64,000 nucleotides of DNA from Streptomyces sp. NBC_01723 (GCF_036246005.1 NZ_CP109171.1:1910001-1974000); one strand, 5' to 3'; numbered from the stretch's first letter, positions 43,321-55,118 are shown. Made by a program: numbers and translations. The notes: generated by a model not told the origin, from the letters alone.

Positions 43321-43341
43321 GTGCGCGCGCACGCGCGCGTG
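43321..43341. other. alternating purine-pyrimidine tract
   Basis: 21 nt of strict Pu-Py alternation made almost only of GC/CG and GT/AC steps, in the 67-bp gap between the methyltransferase stop and hrpB. The composition favours Z-DNA under negative supercoiling. Confidence 0.6.
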
Positions 43342-43375
43342 GAGGCCGGTTTCGCGGGCGTACGACACTGGGGGC

Positions 43376-45922
43376 GTGATCCGTTACGACGCCCTGGACG
43401 CGCTGCCCGTGCGCGGTGCGCTGTCCGCGCTGCACGACGCCCTGGAGGGGCACGGCACCGCGGTGCTGGTCGCGCCGCCCGGCACCGGCAAGACGACGCT
43501 GGTGCCGCTCGCGTTGGCCGGGCTGCTGGGCGAGGGACCCGCACGGCGCGTGGTCGTGGCCGAGCCCCGGCGGATCGCGGCGCGGGCGGCGGCCCGGCGG
43601 ATGGCGTGGCTGCTGGGTGAGAAGCCCGGCGCGCGTGTCGGGTACACCGTGCGCGGTGAGCGGGTGGTCGGGCGGCACACGCGCGTGGAGGTCGTCACGA
43701 CCGGCGTGCTCCTGCAGCGGCTCCAGCGGGACCAGGAACTGACCGGCGTCGACGTGGTGGTGCTCGACGAGTGCCACGAGCGGCACCTGGACGCGGACAC
43801 GGCGGCGGCGTTCCTGTGGGACGTGCGCCAGGCGCTCCGCCCGGAGCTGCGCCTGGTGGCCGCGTCGGCGACGACGGACGCGGAGGGCTGGGCCCGGCTG
43901 CTGGGCGGGGCGCCGGTCGTCGAGGCGGAAGGCGTGTCGCATCCCGTGGAGGTGGTCTGGTCGCCGCCGGCGCGTCCGGTGCGGCCTCCGCACGGGACGC
44001 GGGTGGATCCGGCGCTGCTCGCGCACGTCGCGTCGGTGGTGCGGCGGGCGCTGGCCGAGCGGGACGGGGACGTGCTCTGCTTCCTGCCCGGCGTCGGGGA
44101 GATCGCGCGTGTCGCCGGGCAGTTGGGGGGCCTCGGGGACGTCGACGTGCTCCAGGTGCACGGGCGGGCGCCCGCGGCCGTGCAGGACGCGGTGCTGGTG
44201 CCCGGGGCGCGGCGCCGGGTGGTGCTGGCGACCTCGGTGGCGGAGTCGTCGCTGACGGTTCCGGGCGTGCGGGCGGTCGTGGACGCCGGACTGGCGCGGG
44301 AGCCGCGCGTCGACCACGCGCGCGGGCTGAGCGCCCTGACGACGGTACGGGCCTCGCGGGCGGCGGCGCGGCAGCGGGCGGGGCGGGCCGGGCGGGAGGC
44401 CCCCGGCGCGGTGTACCGCTGCTGGGCGGAGGCGGAGGACGCCCGGCTGCCGCGGTTCCCGGCGCCGGAGATCAAGGTGGCCGATCTGACCGCGTTCGCC
44501 CTGCAGGCGGCCTGCTGGGGGGATCCGGACGCGTCCGGACTGGCGCTCCTGGACCCGCCGCCGGCCGGTGCGATGGCGGCGGCGCGGTCGGTCCTGACGG
44601 CGGTCGGGGCGGTCGACCCCACAGGTCGTGCCACGCCCCGGGGCATCCGGCTCTCCCGTCTCGGCGTCCATCCCCGCCTGGGTCGGGCGCTGCTCGACGC
44701 GGCCGGTTCGGCGACGGGGGACGCGGGGACGGGTCGCTCCGGTGGAGGCGGCGGTGGTCCTGAGGTGGTCGCCGAAGTGGTCGGGCTGCTCAGCGAGGAG
44801 GCGCCGCGGGAGTACGGCGACGAACTGGTGTCCGTGCTGCGGGCCGCCCGGCGTGGAGGTGACGGATACGCGGCGCGGTGGCGGGCGGAGGTGCGGCGGC
44901 TGCGGGGCGCTGTGGAGCCGGGGGACGGCCGGCGGGGGCTGCCGCTCGCCGAGGACGCTCTCGCCGGGTTGGTGGCCGCCCTGGCCTTTCCCGAGCGCGT
45001 GGCGAAGAAGGACGGCGGTACCTATCTGATGGTCTCCGGCACCCGGGCCGAGCTGTCCGCGGGGTCGGCGCTGCGCGGTGCGCCGTGGATCGCCGTCGCC
45101 GTGGCCGACCGGCCGGTGGGCCGGGGCCACGCGCGCGTGCAGCTCGGTGCGGCCGTCGACGAGGAGACGGCGCGGCTCGCGGCGGGGGCGCTGCTGACGG
45201 AGCGGGACGAGGTCCACTGGCGCGACGGCGACGTCGTGGCCCGGCGGGTGGAGCGGCTCGGCGCCGTGGAACTCGCGGTCCGGCCGCTCACCGGCGCCGA
45301 CCCCGGTCTCGTTCGGGACGCGCTGCTCGAAGGGCTGCGGCAGGAAGGTCTGGGGCTGTTGCGCCGTACGGCCGACGCGGACGCGCTGCGCGCGCGGCTC
45401 GCGTTTCTGCGGCGGCATCTCGGTGAGCCGTGGCCGGACGTCTCCGACGACGCCCTCCACGCGCGCGTGGACGAGTGGTTGGAGCCCGAGCTGGGCCGGG
45501 CCCGACGGCGGGCCGACCTGGGCCGGATCGACGCCGTGGAGGCGCTGGCGCGGCTGCTGCCCTGGGCGTCCGGGGAGGCGGTGCGGCTCGACGAACTCGC
45601 GCCCGAGCGCATCACGGTCCCCAGTGGGTCCAGGATCCGGATCGACTACGGCGACCCGGAACAGCCGGTCCTCGCGGTGAAGTTGCAGGAGATGTTCGGG
45701 TTGCAGCGGTCGCCCCGGATCGCCGGGGTACCCCTGCTCGTCCATCTCCTCTCCCCCGCCGGACGCCCCGCCGCGGTGACGGCCGACCTGGCCTCTTTCT
45801 GGCGGGACGGCTACAAGGGCGTACGCGCGGAGCTGCGCGGCAGATACCCGAAGCATCCGTGGCCCGAGGATCCCGCCTCGGCGGAGCCGACCCGGTACAC
45901 GAAGGCCCGGCTCGCGAAGTGA
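43376..45922 (+). CDS. hrpB: DEAH-box ATP-dependent helicase HrpB
   Basis: 848 residues, the family length. Walker A VAPPGTGKTTLVPLAL near residue 33, AEPRRIAARAAARRMAW (Ia), VVLDECHERHLDADT (DECH), VAASATTDAEGWARLLG (III), SVAESSLTVPGVRAVVDAGL (V) and RQRAGRAGREAPGAVYRCW (VI). The HA2-like region and the HrpB C-terminal domain (SGSRIRIDYGDPEQPVLAVKLQEMFGL, YPKHPWPEDPASA) complete it. The cellular role is unclear; E. coli hrpB is non-essential. GTG 43376. GACACT 6 nt upstream could be a leaderless -10. Confidence 0.95.
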   Translation: MIRYDALDALPVRGALSALHDALEGHGTAVLVAPPGTGKTTLVPLALAGLLGEGPARRVVVAEPRRIAARAAARRMAWLLGEKPGARVGYTVRGERVVGRHTRVEVVTTGVLLQRLQRDQELTGVDVVVLDECHERHLDADTAAAFLWDVRQALRPELRLVAASATTDAEGWARLLGGAPVVEAEGVSHPVEVVWSPPARPVRPPHGTRVDPALLAHVASVVRRALAERDGDVLCFLPGVGEIARVAGQLGGLGDVDVLQVHGRAPAAVQDAVLVPGARRRVVLATSVAESSLTVPGVRAVVDAGLAREPRVDHARGLSALTTVRASRAAARQRAGRAGREAPGAVYRCWAEAEDARLPRFPAPEIKVADLTAFALQAACWGDPDASGLALLDPPPAGAMAAARSVLTAVGAVDPTGRATPRGIRLSRLGVHPRLGRALLDAAGSATGDAGTGRSGGGGGGPEVVAEVVGLLSEEAPREYGDELVSVLRAARRGGDGYAARWRAEVRRLRGAVEPGDGRRGLPLAEDALAGLVAALAFPERVAKKDGGTYLMVSGTRAELSAGSALRGAPWIAVAVADRPVGRGHARVQLGAAVDEETARLAAGALLTERDEVHWRDGDVVARRVERLGAVELAVRPLTGADPGLVRDALLEGLRQEGLGLLRRTADADALRARLAFLRRHLGEPWPDVSDDALHARVDEWLEPELGRARRRADLGRIDAVEALARLLPWASGEAVRLDELAPERITVPSGSRIRIDYGDPEQPVLAVKLQEMFGLQRSPRIAGVPLLVHLLSPAGRPAAVTADLASFWRDGYKGVRAELRGRYPKHPWPEDPASAEPTRYTKARLAK

Positions 45923-45937
45923 CGCGGTGCCTGTGGA

Positions 45938-45985
45938 GACGACCGAGGGCGCCCTCCGCCGTGGTGGAGGGCGCCCTCGGTCGTC
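45938..45985. terminator. bidirectional terminator between hrpB and the transglycosylase gene
   Basis: A perfect 20-bp stem (45938-45957 with 45966-45985) with an 8-nt loop, between convergent genes: 15 nt past the hrpB stop and 15 nt past the other stop. Confidence 0.9.
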
Positions 45986-46000
45986 CGGTCGGGATCGCGC

Positions 46001-47794
46001 TTATGCCTTGGGCTCGGTGGAGGGGCTCGTGGACGGCTCGGTCGACGGCTCCGTGGACGGGTCGGGCGTCGGCTCGGCCGCCTCGGCGACCTTCAGCTGG
46101 ACGTTGAGCGCGGCGCCGCCCGCCGTGGTGACGCGGAGCAGGTACGTGCCGCCGGCGTCGTCGGCGTACAGCTTCGGCAGCTTCAGCATGCCCTTGGCGT
46201 CGGTCTTGAGGCCGGTCAGGGTGCGGACGGTCCTGCCGTCGGCGTCCTTGAAGTAGGGGCCCTTGTCGGCTTCGGTCGGGTCGAGCACCGACTTGATGAG
46301 CGTGGCGGTGACGGCGACCTTGTCCGCGGCGGCGCCCTTGTGCGTGGCCTTCACCTCGACCTGGTCCGCGAACTCGCCGCCCGGCGCGCAGGTCAGCTCG
46401 GTGTCGCCGACGCGGGCGAGGGCGTCGGCGACGCGTTCGGTGACCGTCGCCTTGTAGTCGAGGCCCACGGTGCGGCCGATGACGGTGGCGCGGACGGTGA
46501 AGGCGCCGGTCTTCTCGCCCGCCACCAGCGCGGGCGCGACGGCCACGCCGGAGGCGTTGGTGGTGACCGCGGCCACCTTGTCGCCGCCGGTGAAGGCGGC
46601 GTCCGTGTCGCCCAGCACGGTGAAGCGGACACGTACCTTGCCGACGGCCTTTCCGGCCTTGGTCTCGGCGCGGGCGCTGAGCTTCTTGGCGAAGGTGTCG
46701 CCCGCGATCGCGGTGAGCCCGGTGGCGCCCGCGTTCTCCAGGTGGTGCACCGTGTCGGTGGGCGTGGGGGGCCGGGTGCCGGTGGGCGGCTCCGGTTCGG
46801 TCGGCGGCTTGGGGGTCGGTGAGCCGGTGCCGGGGTTCGACGGCTCGCCGGGCTCGGCCGGGCGGTTCGGCTTGTCGCCGCCGGGCGACGTGGAGCCGGA
46901 GGCGCCGGGTCGCGTCGTCGGGCTCGTCGCGCCGGGTGAGGGACCGGTGCCGGCGCCGATCGGGTCGTCGCTGCGACCCACCGGGAGGCTGCCGGTGCCG
47001 TCGGGGATCTCGTGGGTGCCCTTGCGGTAGTGCTCCAGCCAGGACAGGACCGTGTGCAGGTAGTCCTGCGAGTTGTTGTAGCTGAGGATCGCGCTCTTGA
47101 GGTCGGCCTCGTCGGAGAGGTCCCAGGTGAAGCGGCAGAGGTAGTGACCGGCGGCGAGCGCGGCGTCGTAGACGTTGTTGGGGTCGTCCTTGCCGTCGCC
47201 GTTGCCGTCCCGGCCCGCCCACGACCAGGTGGAGGGGATGAACTGCATGGGGCCGACGGCGTTGTCGTAGCTGCTGTTGCCGTCGTAGACGCCGTCGTCG
47301 GTGTCCTTGATGAGCGCGAAGCCGTTGCCGTCGAGCTGGGGTCCGATGATCTTGCCGATGGTGGTGCCCTGGGCGTCGACGCGGCCGCCGCGGGCCTGGC
47401 CGGACTCCACCTTGCCGATGGCCGCGAGGAGTTGCCACGGCAGGTTGCAGCCGGGCTTGGCCTGGCGCACCGCCGCCTCGGCCTTCTTGTAGGCGTCCAG
47501 GACGGTGGCGGGTATGCCGGCCTCGGCGGCCGCCCGGGAATCGGGGGTGCCGATGGTGGGTGCGGGACTCGGGCTGTTGAGCGGCGGCAGGTCCGTGTAG
47601 TACGGCGAGTTGCCGGTCGCGCTCTCCTGGGAGGGTGTGTCGGACGTCGGCGCGTTGTCCGCGGTGGTCTGTCTGCCGTTGGCGTCGGCCGTCACGTCCG
47701 GGGCCTGGGACGCGGACAGGGCCGCGACCACGACCGCCGCCACGGTGGTGGTGACCGCCGCCTTACGGAGCCTCCGGTCGAAATGCGCCGCCAT
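46001..47794 (-). CDS. secreted lytic murein transglycosylase with Ig-like C-terminal repeats
   Basis: 597 residues. Signal peptide (about 1-34, RRLRKAAV then a hydrophobic stretch to SASQA), a Ser/Pro-rich linker, then an SLT_2-type domain (about 95-260): LLAAIGKVESGQARGG with the catalytic Glu, and NAVGPMQFIPSTWSWAG. A Pro/Thr/Gly-rich spacer, two or more immunoglobulin-like beta domains (380-570) and a tail of about four PSTEPST-type repeats follow. It cleaves peptidoglycan outside the membrane. GGGAGGGG lies 8 nt before the ATG at 47794. No c-di-AMP riboswitch is visible upstream. Confidence 0.92.
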   Translation of the reverse strand: MAAHFDRRLRKAAVTTTVAAVVVAALSASQAPDVTADANGRQTTADNAPTSDTPSQESATGNSPYYTDLPPLNSPSPAPTIGTPDSRAAAEAGIPATVLDAYKKAEAAVRQAKPGCNLPWQLLAAIGKVESGQARGGRVDAQGTTIGKIIGPQLDGNGFALIKDTDDGVYDGNSSYDNAVGPMQFIPSTWSWAGRDGNGDGKDDPNNVYDAALAAGHYLCRFTWDLSDEADLKSAILSYNNSQDYLHTVLSWLEHYRKGTHEIPDGTGSLPVGRSDDPIGAGTGPSPGATSPTTRPGASGSTSPGGDKPNRPAEPGEPSNPGTGSPTPKPPTEPEPPTGTRPPTPTDTVHHLENAGATGLTAIAGDTFAKKLSARAETKAGKAVGKVRVRFTVLGDTDAAFTGGDKVAAVTTNASGVAVAPALVAGEKTGAFTVRATVIGRTVGLDYKATVTERVADALARVGDTELTCAPGGEFADQVEVKATHKGAAADKVAVTATLIKSVLDPTEADKGPYFKDADGRTVRTLTGLKTDAKGMLKLPKLYADDAGGTYLLRVTTAGGAALNVQLKVAEAAEPTPDPSTEPSTEPSTSPSTEPKA

Positions 47795-48064
47795 AGAGTG
47801 AACCCCTCCCGTGGACGCCCGCGCGTCCCTCTCCGTCCGTGTCCGGCCGCGGTGTCCGGCTGCCGTGTCGGCTGCCGTGCCGTCGCCCGTTGTTTCCGCC
47901 CTGTTGTGACGATCGGTCCGCGCCGACGGTTGCACCGCAACCTTCCGAGCGCGGTGTCCGTCTGTTCGACCGGCACGGTGCCGCAGGCGACCCTACGGCA
48001 ACTTGCTTTGCACGGGCACCCGTTCGCGCCCGATATTCACCGGTTGGCCATAAGAGGAGTTCCG

Positions 48065-48919
48065 TTGCCCTTCACTCTCAGTCATGCCGCCGCCGTGCTG
48101 CCAGGAGTGCGGGGTGACGGGACGGGCCGTGGACGGCTGGTGCCGGCCGCGCTGGTGGCGGGGTCGTTCGCGCCCGACATGACCTATTACGCGGCGAGTT
48201 TCCTGCCCGAGGCGATGGAGTTCGGGGACGTCACGCACTCGTTTCCCGGTGTCTTCACGGTGGATGTGGCGGTGGCCTGGGCGCTGGTGGGGTTGTGGCT
48301 GCTGGTCCGCGAACCGCTGGTGGCCCTGCTGCCGAGCGGTCACCAGGGACGCGTCGCGGCTCTGTCGCGCTGCGGGGCGCCACGCGCGCGTGTGCTGCCC
48401 TCACTGGTGGCGTGGTGGTACGTGTCGGCGGTGCTGGGGGCGCTCACGCACGTGGTGTGGGACGCGTTCACGCACCTCGACCGCTGGGGGATGCGGGTGT
48501 TCCCGGTGCTGGGCCGGGAGATCGCGGGCTCGCCGCTCTACTGGTACCTGCAGTACGGCGGTTCCGCGGTGGCCGCGGTCGTCGTCGTCGTGTTCCTGAC
48601 GCGGGCGCTGCGCCGGACGCCCCGGAGCGGGACGCCGGCGGTTCCGGTCCTCTCGGCCCGGGACCGGTGGTGGGCCGCGGCGCTCCTCGGCGGCTGCGCG
48701 GTGGCCGGGGCGGTGCGGCGGGCGACTCGGTGGTGGGACTACTGGGGTCACATGGCGAAGCCCTGGGAGCTGATCCCGACGGTGTGCTTCGGGGCGGGCG
48801 CGGGGCTGGTCCCGGCGCTGCTGCTGTACGCCGTGGCGGTCAGGGTGTGGCGTCCGGTCCCGGCTCCCACCAGCCGTGCCGGTGCCGGTAAGGAGCCGGA
48901 CCGCCGGGTCGCCCGCTGA
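48065..48919 (+). CDS. DUF4184 family membrane protein
   Basis: 284 residues with 6-7 membrane helices. DUF4184 pattern: MPFTLSHAAAVLPG at the N-terminus, LVAGSFAPDMTYY, THSFPGVFTVDVAVAWALVGLWLLVREPL, LGALTHVVWDAFTHLDRWG. The histidine/aspartate motifs are reminiscent of metal-dependent membrane hydrolases such as YdjM, but no activity is known. TTG 48065 with AGAGGAG 5 nt upstream. The 3' end overlaps a possible antisense gene. Confidence 0.88.
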   Translation: MPFTLSHAAAVLPGVRGDGTGRGRLVPAALVAGSFAPDMTYYAASFLPEAMEFGDVTHSFPGVFTVDVAVAWALVGLWLLVREPLVALLPSGHQGRVAALSRCGAPRARVLPSLVAWWYVSAVLGALTHVVWDAFTHLDRWGMRVFPVLGREIAGSPLYWYLQYGGSAVAAVVVVVFLTRALRRTPRSGTPAVPVLSARDRWWAAALLGGCAVAGAVRRATRWWDYWGHMAKPWELIPTVCFGAGAGLVPALLLYAVAVRVWRPVPAPTSRAGAGKEPDRRVAR

Positions 48920-49253
48920 GTGTGTCGGCGGTCGCGACGAACACGGTGAAGGTGCGTGCGGGGCGGGGCCGCGGCACCCGGGAGAGGGCCAGCGACAGGT
49001 AGCCGCACGCCAGGTCGGCCCACAGCCGCCAGGCCGGTGTCTCGCGTGGGACGACGGTCGCCGGGTCCCGGCGGGCGACTCTGCGGCGGAGGCCGGTCGC
49101 CGTGCGGCGCAGGGCCGTGGTGAGGGTGGCGGGGATGCGGCCGGTACTCGCGCCTGGCGCGAGGGCCGGGACCGGTAGCAGTGGCACGCGGGCGGGTCCG
49201 TCTGTGCTTGCCCGTGCCGGTGTCGTCCGGTGGTGGAGCATGCGTATACCCAT
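48840..49253 (-). CDS. possible hypothetical protein (137 aa)
   Basis: Weakly supported. ATG 49253 with a GAGGA site 8 nt upstream. The reading frame has Streptomyces-like third positions. The product is basic and Arg/Thr-rich, with one conserved-looking segment (AWRLWADLACGYLSLALSRVPRPRPARTFTVFVATADTLSG). It overlaps the DUF4184 gene by 80 bp on the opposite strand, which lowers confidence. No family recognised. Confidence 0.4.
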   Translation of the reverse strand: MGIRMLHHRTTPARASTDGPARVPLLPVPALAPGASTGRIPATLTTALRRTATGLRRRVARRDPATVVPRETPAWRLWADLACGYLSLALSRVPRPRPARTFTVFVATADTLSGRPGGPAPYRHRHGWWEPGPDATP

Positions 49254-49911
49254 GCCCGCATCCTCACGGGAGACGAGCGCGGGCGGCGCATCCGCGGGGG
49301 CCACCAGAGTGACGAGCCCTCCGGGGGCTGGGGGCGTCGCGGGGTGCCGCGTCGGCACCGGTGTCGCCGCCGAGGGGGGCGCCCCGGGGGTGCCTTACGG
49401 AGGGCGAGCGAACCACGCCGAGGCCTCCGGCCCGGGGGAGCACACGCGGCGCGCGAGCGGAGCGCCGCTGCCCGGCGGGGTGCCCGCCGTCCGCGCGGCA
49501 CGGCCCCGGGCCGTGCCCGGCCGAACGGCCGCCGCGCCCGGTGAGCGCCCGGGCCGGTGTCTGGCGGAAGCCCGGGGACGCGGGCGGACGGCCCGACCGG
49601 GGGCGGGGCCGGGCCCTCACGGACGCTGCGGCGCAGGTCCCAGCCGACCGGACCCCCGCTGCCACTGCCGGTGTCACGGCGTAACCGGGCGGACGGCCCA
49701 GCCGGGCAGACGGGCGTTCGACCCATCGCAAAGCGTCGGGGAGCCGCCTCGCCGGGCGCTTGCGGGAGGACGCCTTGGCCGCTCCCCCACCCCGCCAACC
49801 GCCGGAGGCCAGCGCGCCGCCGGGCCCACAGCACGGCGGGCCGCCCTCGCGCTCGGCGCGTGCGGGTGGGCGCCCTCGCCCGCGCTCCCCCGCCCCGCCA
49901 ACCGCCGGAGG
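49254..49911. other. 658-bp GC-rich region without a convincing gene
   Basis: It lies between the hypothetical gene and polA. It contains several strong GC hairpins (e.g. GGCACGGCCC at 49497 with its complement ending 49517) and an imperfect direct repeat that includes the polA 3' end (49761-49920). ORFs here are arginine/proline-rich with no family match and no good ribosome site; I see no gene in it. Confidence 0.6.
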
Positions 49912-49920
49912 CTAGTGCGC
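49761..49920. repeat. imperfect direct repeat including the polA stop codon
   Basis: Copies at 49761-49817 and 49861-49920. The inner 37 bp (49781-49817 and 49884-49920) differ at three positions only. The second copy holds the polA stop (cta on the plus strand at 49912-49914); in the first copy the matching triplet is cca. This looks like a local duplication of the polA 3' end and untranslated region. Confidence 0.85.
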
Positions 49921-52635
49921 AGCCGACTCCCAGTCCGCCCCCGAGCCCACCGAGACGCCCAGGGGGACGCTGAGCTGGACCGCGTTCGCCATTTCGCGGC
50001 GGACCAGTTCCTCCGCCGCCGCGCGCTCGCCCGGGGCGATCTCCAGGACGATTTCGTCGTGGACCTGGAGCAGCATGCGGGAGGAGAGACCGGCCTCGCT
50101 CAGCGCCTTGTCCACGTTGAGCATGGCGATCTTGACGATGTCGGCCGCGGTGCCCTGGATGGGGGCGTTGAGGGCCATGCGCTCGGCGGCCTCGCGACGC
50201 TGGCGGTTGTCGCTGTTGAGGTCGGGCAGGTAGCGGCGGCGGCCGAAGAGGGTCGCCGTGTAGCCCGTTGCCCGTGCCTCGTCGACCACCCGGCGCAGGT
50301 AGTCCCGTACGCCGCCGAAGCGCTCGAAGTAGGCGTCCATCAGGCCGCGCGCCTCGGCCGCCTCGATGTTCAGCTGCTGGGAGAGGCCGAAGGCCGAGAG
50401 GCCGTACGCCAGGCCGTAGGACATGGCCTTGATCTTGCGGCGCATCTCCGCGTCCACGGCCGACTGCTCGACGGAGAAGACCTGCGCGGCGGCGGTGGTG
50501 TGCAGGTCCTCGCCCGAGGTGAACGCCTCGGTCAGGCCCGCGTCCTCGGACAGGTGGGCCATCACCCGCAGCTCGATCTGGCTGTAGTCGGCCGTCATCA
50601 GGGACTCGAAGCCCTCGCCGACCACGAAGCCGCGGCGGATGGCGCGGCCCTCGTCGGTGCGGACCGGGATGTTCTGCAGGTTCGGGTCCGTGGAGGAGAG
50701 GCGGCCGGTCGCGGCGACCGTCTGGTTGAACGTGGTGTGGATGCGGCCGTCCGCGGCGATCGTCTTGATCAGGCCCTCCACCGTGACGCGCAGCTTGGCC
50801 TGCTCGCGGTGGCGGAGCATGATCACCGGCAGTTCGTTGTCGGTCTGGGCCGCGAGCCAGGCCAGAGCGTCGGCGTCGGTGGTGTAGCCGGTCTTGGTCT
50901 TCTTGGTCTTGGGCAGGTTCAGCTCGCCGAAGAGGACCTCCTGGAGCTGCTTGGGCGAGCCCAGGTTGAACTCGCGTCCGGCCGCCGCGTGCGCCTCCTT
51001 CACCGCCTGCTGCACGGCGCCCGCGAACATCTGCTCCATGGCCTCCAGATGGGCCCGGTCGGCCGCGATGCCGTGCCGCTCCATGCGGGCGAGCAGCGCG
51101 GAGGTCGGCAGCTCCATGTCGCGCAGCAGGTCCGCGGCACCGACGTCCGCCAGGCGGCCCTCGAAGGCCTCGCCGAGGTCGAGGATCGCGCGGGCCTGCA
51201 CCATCAGCGCCTCGGCCTCGGCGCCGTCGTCCGCGCCGAACGCCAGCTGGCCGTCGGCCGCGGCGGCCGGGGCCAGCTCGCGGTGCAGGTACTCCAGGGA
51301 CAGCGCGTCCAGGTCGAAGGAGCGGCGGCCCGGCTTGACCAGGTAGGCGGCGAGCGCGGTGTCCATGCCCACGCCGGCGATGCTCCAGCCGTGTTCGGCG
51401 AAGACGCGCATCGCGCCCTTGGCGTTGTGGAACACCTTCGGCCGGTCCGCGTCGGACAGCCAGGCGGCGAACGCCGTCTCGTCGGCCTCGTCCAGCGCCG
51501 TCGGGTCGAACCAGGCGGCCTTTCCGTCGGCCGCGGCCAGCGCGACCTCGGCGACCGAGCCGGTGCCCAGGGCCCAGGTGTCGACGGTGGCGACGCCCAG
51601 GGGCTGTGCGCCGTGCTCGGTGAGCCAGCCGGCCACCTCGCCGGTGCCCAGCACCACGCCGTCCAGCTCGACACCGTCCGCCACGACCGGGGTGGCCTCG
51701 GCCTCCTCGGCGCCCGGGTCGACGGCGTAGAGCCGCTCGCGCAGGGACGGATTGCGGATCTCCAGGGTGTCCAGGATCATCGCGACGCCCTTGCGGTCGT
51801 ACGCGGGCCGCTCCAGGTCGGTGACCGCCTTGGGCAGCTCGACCCGCCGCTCCAGCTCGGTGAGCCGGCGGTTGAGCTTGACGGACTCCAGGTGATCGCG
51901 CAGGTTCTGCCCGGCCTTGCCCTTGACCTCGTCGACGCGCTCGACGAGGTCCGCGAAGGATCCGAACTGGTTGATCCACTTCGCGGCCGTCTTCTCGCCG
52001 ACGCCCGGGATGCCCGGCAGGTTGTCGGACGGGTCGCCGCGCAGGGCGGCGAAGTCGGGGTACTGGGCGGGGGTCAGCCCGTACTTCTCGAAGACCTTCT
52101 CCGGCGTGAAGCGGGTCAGCTCGGAGACGCCCTTGGTCGGGTAGAGGACCGTGGTGTGCTCGCTGACCAGCTGGAAGGAGTCCCGGTCGCCGGTGACGAT
52201 CAGCACGTCGAAGCCCTCGGCCTCGGCCTGCGTGGCGAGCGTGGCGATGACGTCGTCCGCCTCGAAGCCGTCGACGGCGAAGCGCGTCACGTGCATGGCG
52301 TCGAGCAGCTCGCCGATCAGCTCGACCTGGCCCTTGAACTCGTCGGGGGTCTTGGAGCGGTTCGCCTTGTATTCGGTGAACTCCTGCGACCGCCAGGTCT
52401 TGCGGGAGACGTCGAACGCCACCGCGAAGTGCGTGGGCGCCTCGTCACGCAGCGTGTTGGCCAGCATCGACGCGAATCCGTAGATCGCGTTGGTCGGCTG
52501 GCCCGTCGCGGTCGTGAAGTTCTCCGCGGGCAGCGCGAAGAACGCGCGGTAGGCCAGCGAGTGCCCGTCCATGAGCATCAGCCGCGGGCGGGCGCCGGAG
52601 GTGCTGTCGGTCTTCTTCGATGCTGTCTTCGCCAC
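49912..52635 (-). CDS. polA: DNA polymerase I
   Basis: 907 residues. 5'-3' exonuclease domain (about 20-300: LMLMDGHSLAYRAFFALP, DRDSFQLV, GDPSDNLPGIPGVGEKTA). Next is a central 3'-5' exonuclease-like domain in which the three proofreading motifs are not conserved, as in other actinobacteria. The polymerase domain (about 520-907) has SLMTADYSQIELRVMAHLS (motif A), RRKIKAMSYGLAYGLSAFGLS (B) and LLQVHDEIVLEI (C). It fills repair gaps and removes RNA primers. GTG 52635 lies 7 nt after a damage-type -10, so the mRNA should be leaderless. Confidence 0.98.
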   Translation of the reverse strand: MAKTASKKTDSTSGARPRLMLMDGHSLAYRAFFALPAENFTTATGQPTNAIYGFASMLANTLRDEAPTHFAVAFDVSRKTWRSQEFTEYKANRSKTPDEFKGQVELIGELLDAMHVTRFAVDGFEADDVIATLATQAEAEGFDVLIVTGDRDSFQLVSEHTTVLYPTKGVSELTRFTPEKVFEKYGLTPAQYPDFAALRGDPSDNLPGIPGVGEKTAAKWINQFGSFADLVERVDEVKGKAGQNLRDHLESVKLNRRLTELERRVELPKAVTDLERPAYDRKGVAMILDTLEIRNPSLRERLYAVDPGAEEAEATPVVADGVELDGVVLGTGEVAGWLTEHGAQPLGVATVDTWALGTGSVAEVALAAADGKAAWFDPTALDEADETAFAAWLSDADRPKVFHNAKGAMRVFAEHGWSIAGVGMDTALAAYLVKPGRRSFDLDALSLEYLHRELAPAAAADGQLAFGADDGAEAEALMVQARAILDLGEAFEGRLADVGAADLLRDMELPTSALLARMERHGIAADRAHLEAMEQMFAGAVQQAVKEAHAAAGREFNLGSPKQLQEVLFGELNLPKTKKTKTGYTTDADALAWLAAQTDNELPVIMLRHREQAKLRVTVEGLIKTIAADGRIHTTFNQTVAATGRLSSTDPNLQNIPVRTDEGRAIRRGFVVGEGFESLMTADYSQIELRVMAHLSEDAGLTEAFTSGEDLHTTAAAQVFSVEQSAVDAEMRRKIKAMSYGLAYGLSAFGLSQQLNIEAAEARGLMDAYFERFGGVRDYLRRVVDEARATGYTATLFGRRRYLPDLNSDNRQRREAAERMALNAPIQGTAADIVKIAMLNVDKALSEAGLSSRMLLQVHDEIVLEIAPGERAAAEELVRREMANAVQLSVPLGVSVGSGADWESAAH

Positions 52636-52642
52636 GACACCG

Positions 52643-52665
52643 ATCCTGCCACGGACCACTGACAG
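52643..52665 (-). promoter_or_regulatory. RecA-NDp / PafBC-like leaderless promoter of polA
   Basis: Minus strand: CTGTCAGTG (52665-52657), 8 nt, CAGGAT (52648-52643), then 7 nt to the GTG at 52635. Two bases differ from TTGTCRGTG-N8-TAnnnT (first -35 base, first -10 base), but spacing is exact. Confidence 0.7.
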
Positions 52666-52823
52666 TCGGTCCCGGCCGCGCCCGTCCACGCCGTGGGCGC
52701 GGTGGTGCGCGCGAAGTCCGCGACCCTTGCTCACGATCTCCGCCCGCCCCGGCCGGACGAGTTGTCGGCAGCGCGTGCGAGGATCGGAGACGTACCTCAC
52801 ACGCGTCAGCGAAGGAGCGCGCG

Positions 52824-55118
<2,295 letters not shown>

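Noticed and set aside
43007..45856. 949-codon minus-strand frame opposite hrpB
   Set aside because: Antisense shadow; composition is His/Pro/Arg-rich and hrpB motifs occupy the other strand.
47795..48064. Cyclic-di-AMP (ydaO) riboswitch before the transglycosylase
   Set aside because: Such switches precede some Streptomyces wall hydrolases, but the 270-bp gap has no recognisable ydaO motifs.
52750..52790. Damage-type promoter upstream of the FdhF-like gene
   Set aside because: TTGTCGGCA with N8 is only a partial -35 match and the following GAGGAT is not a TAnnnT -10.
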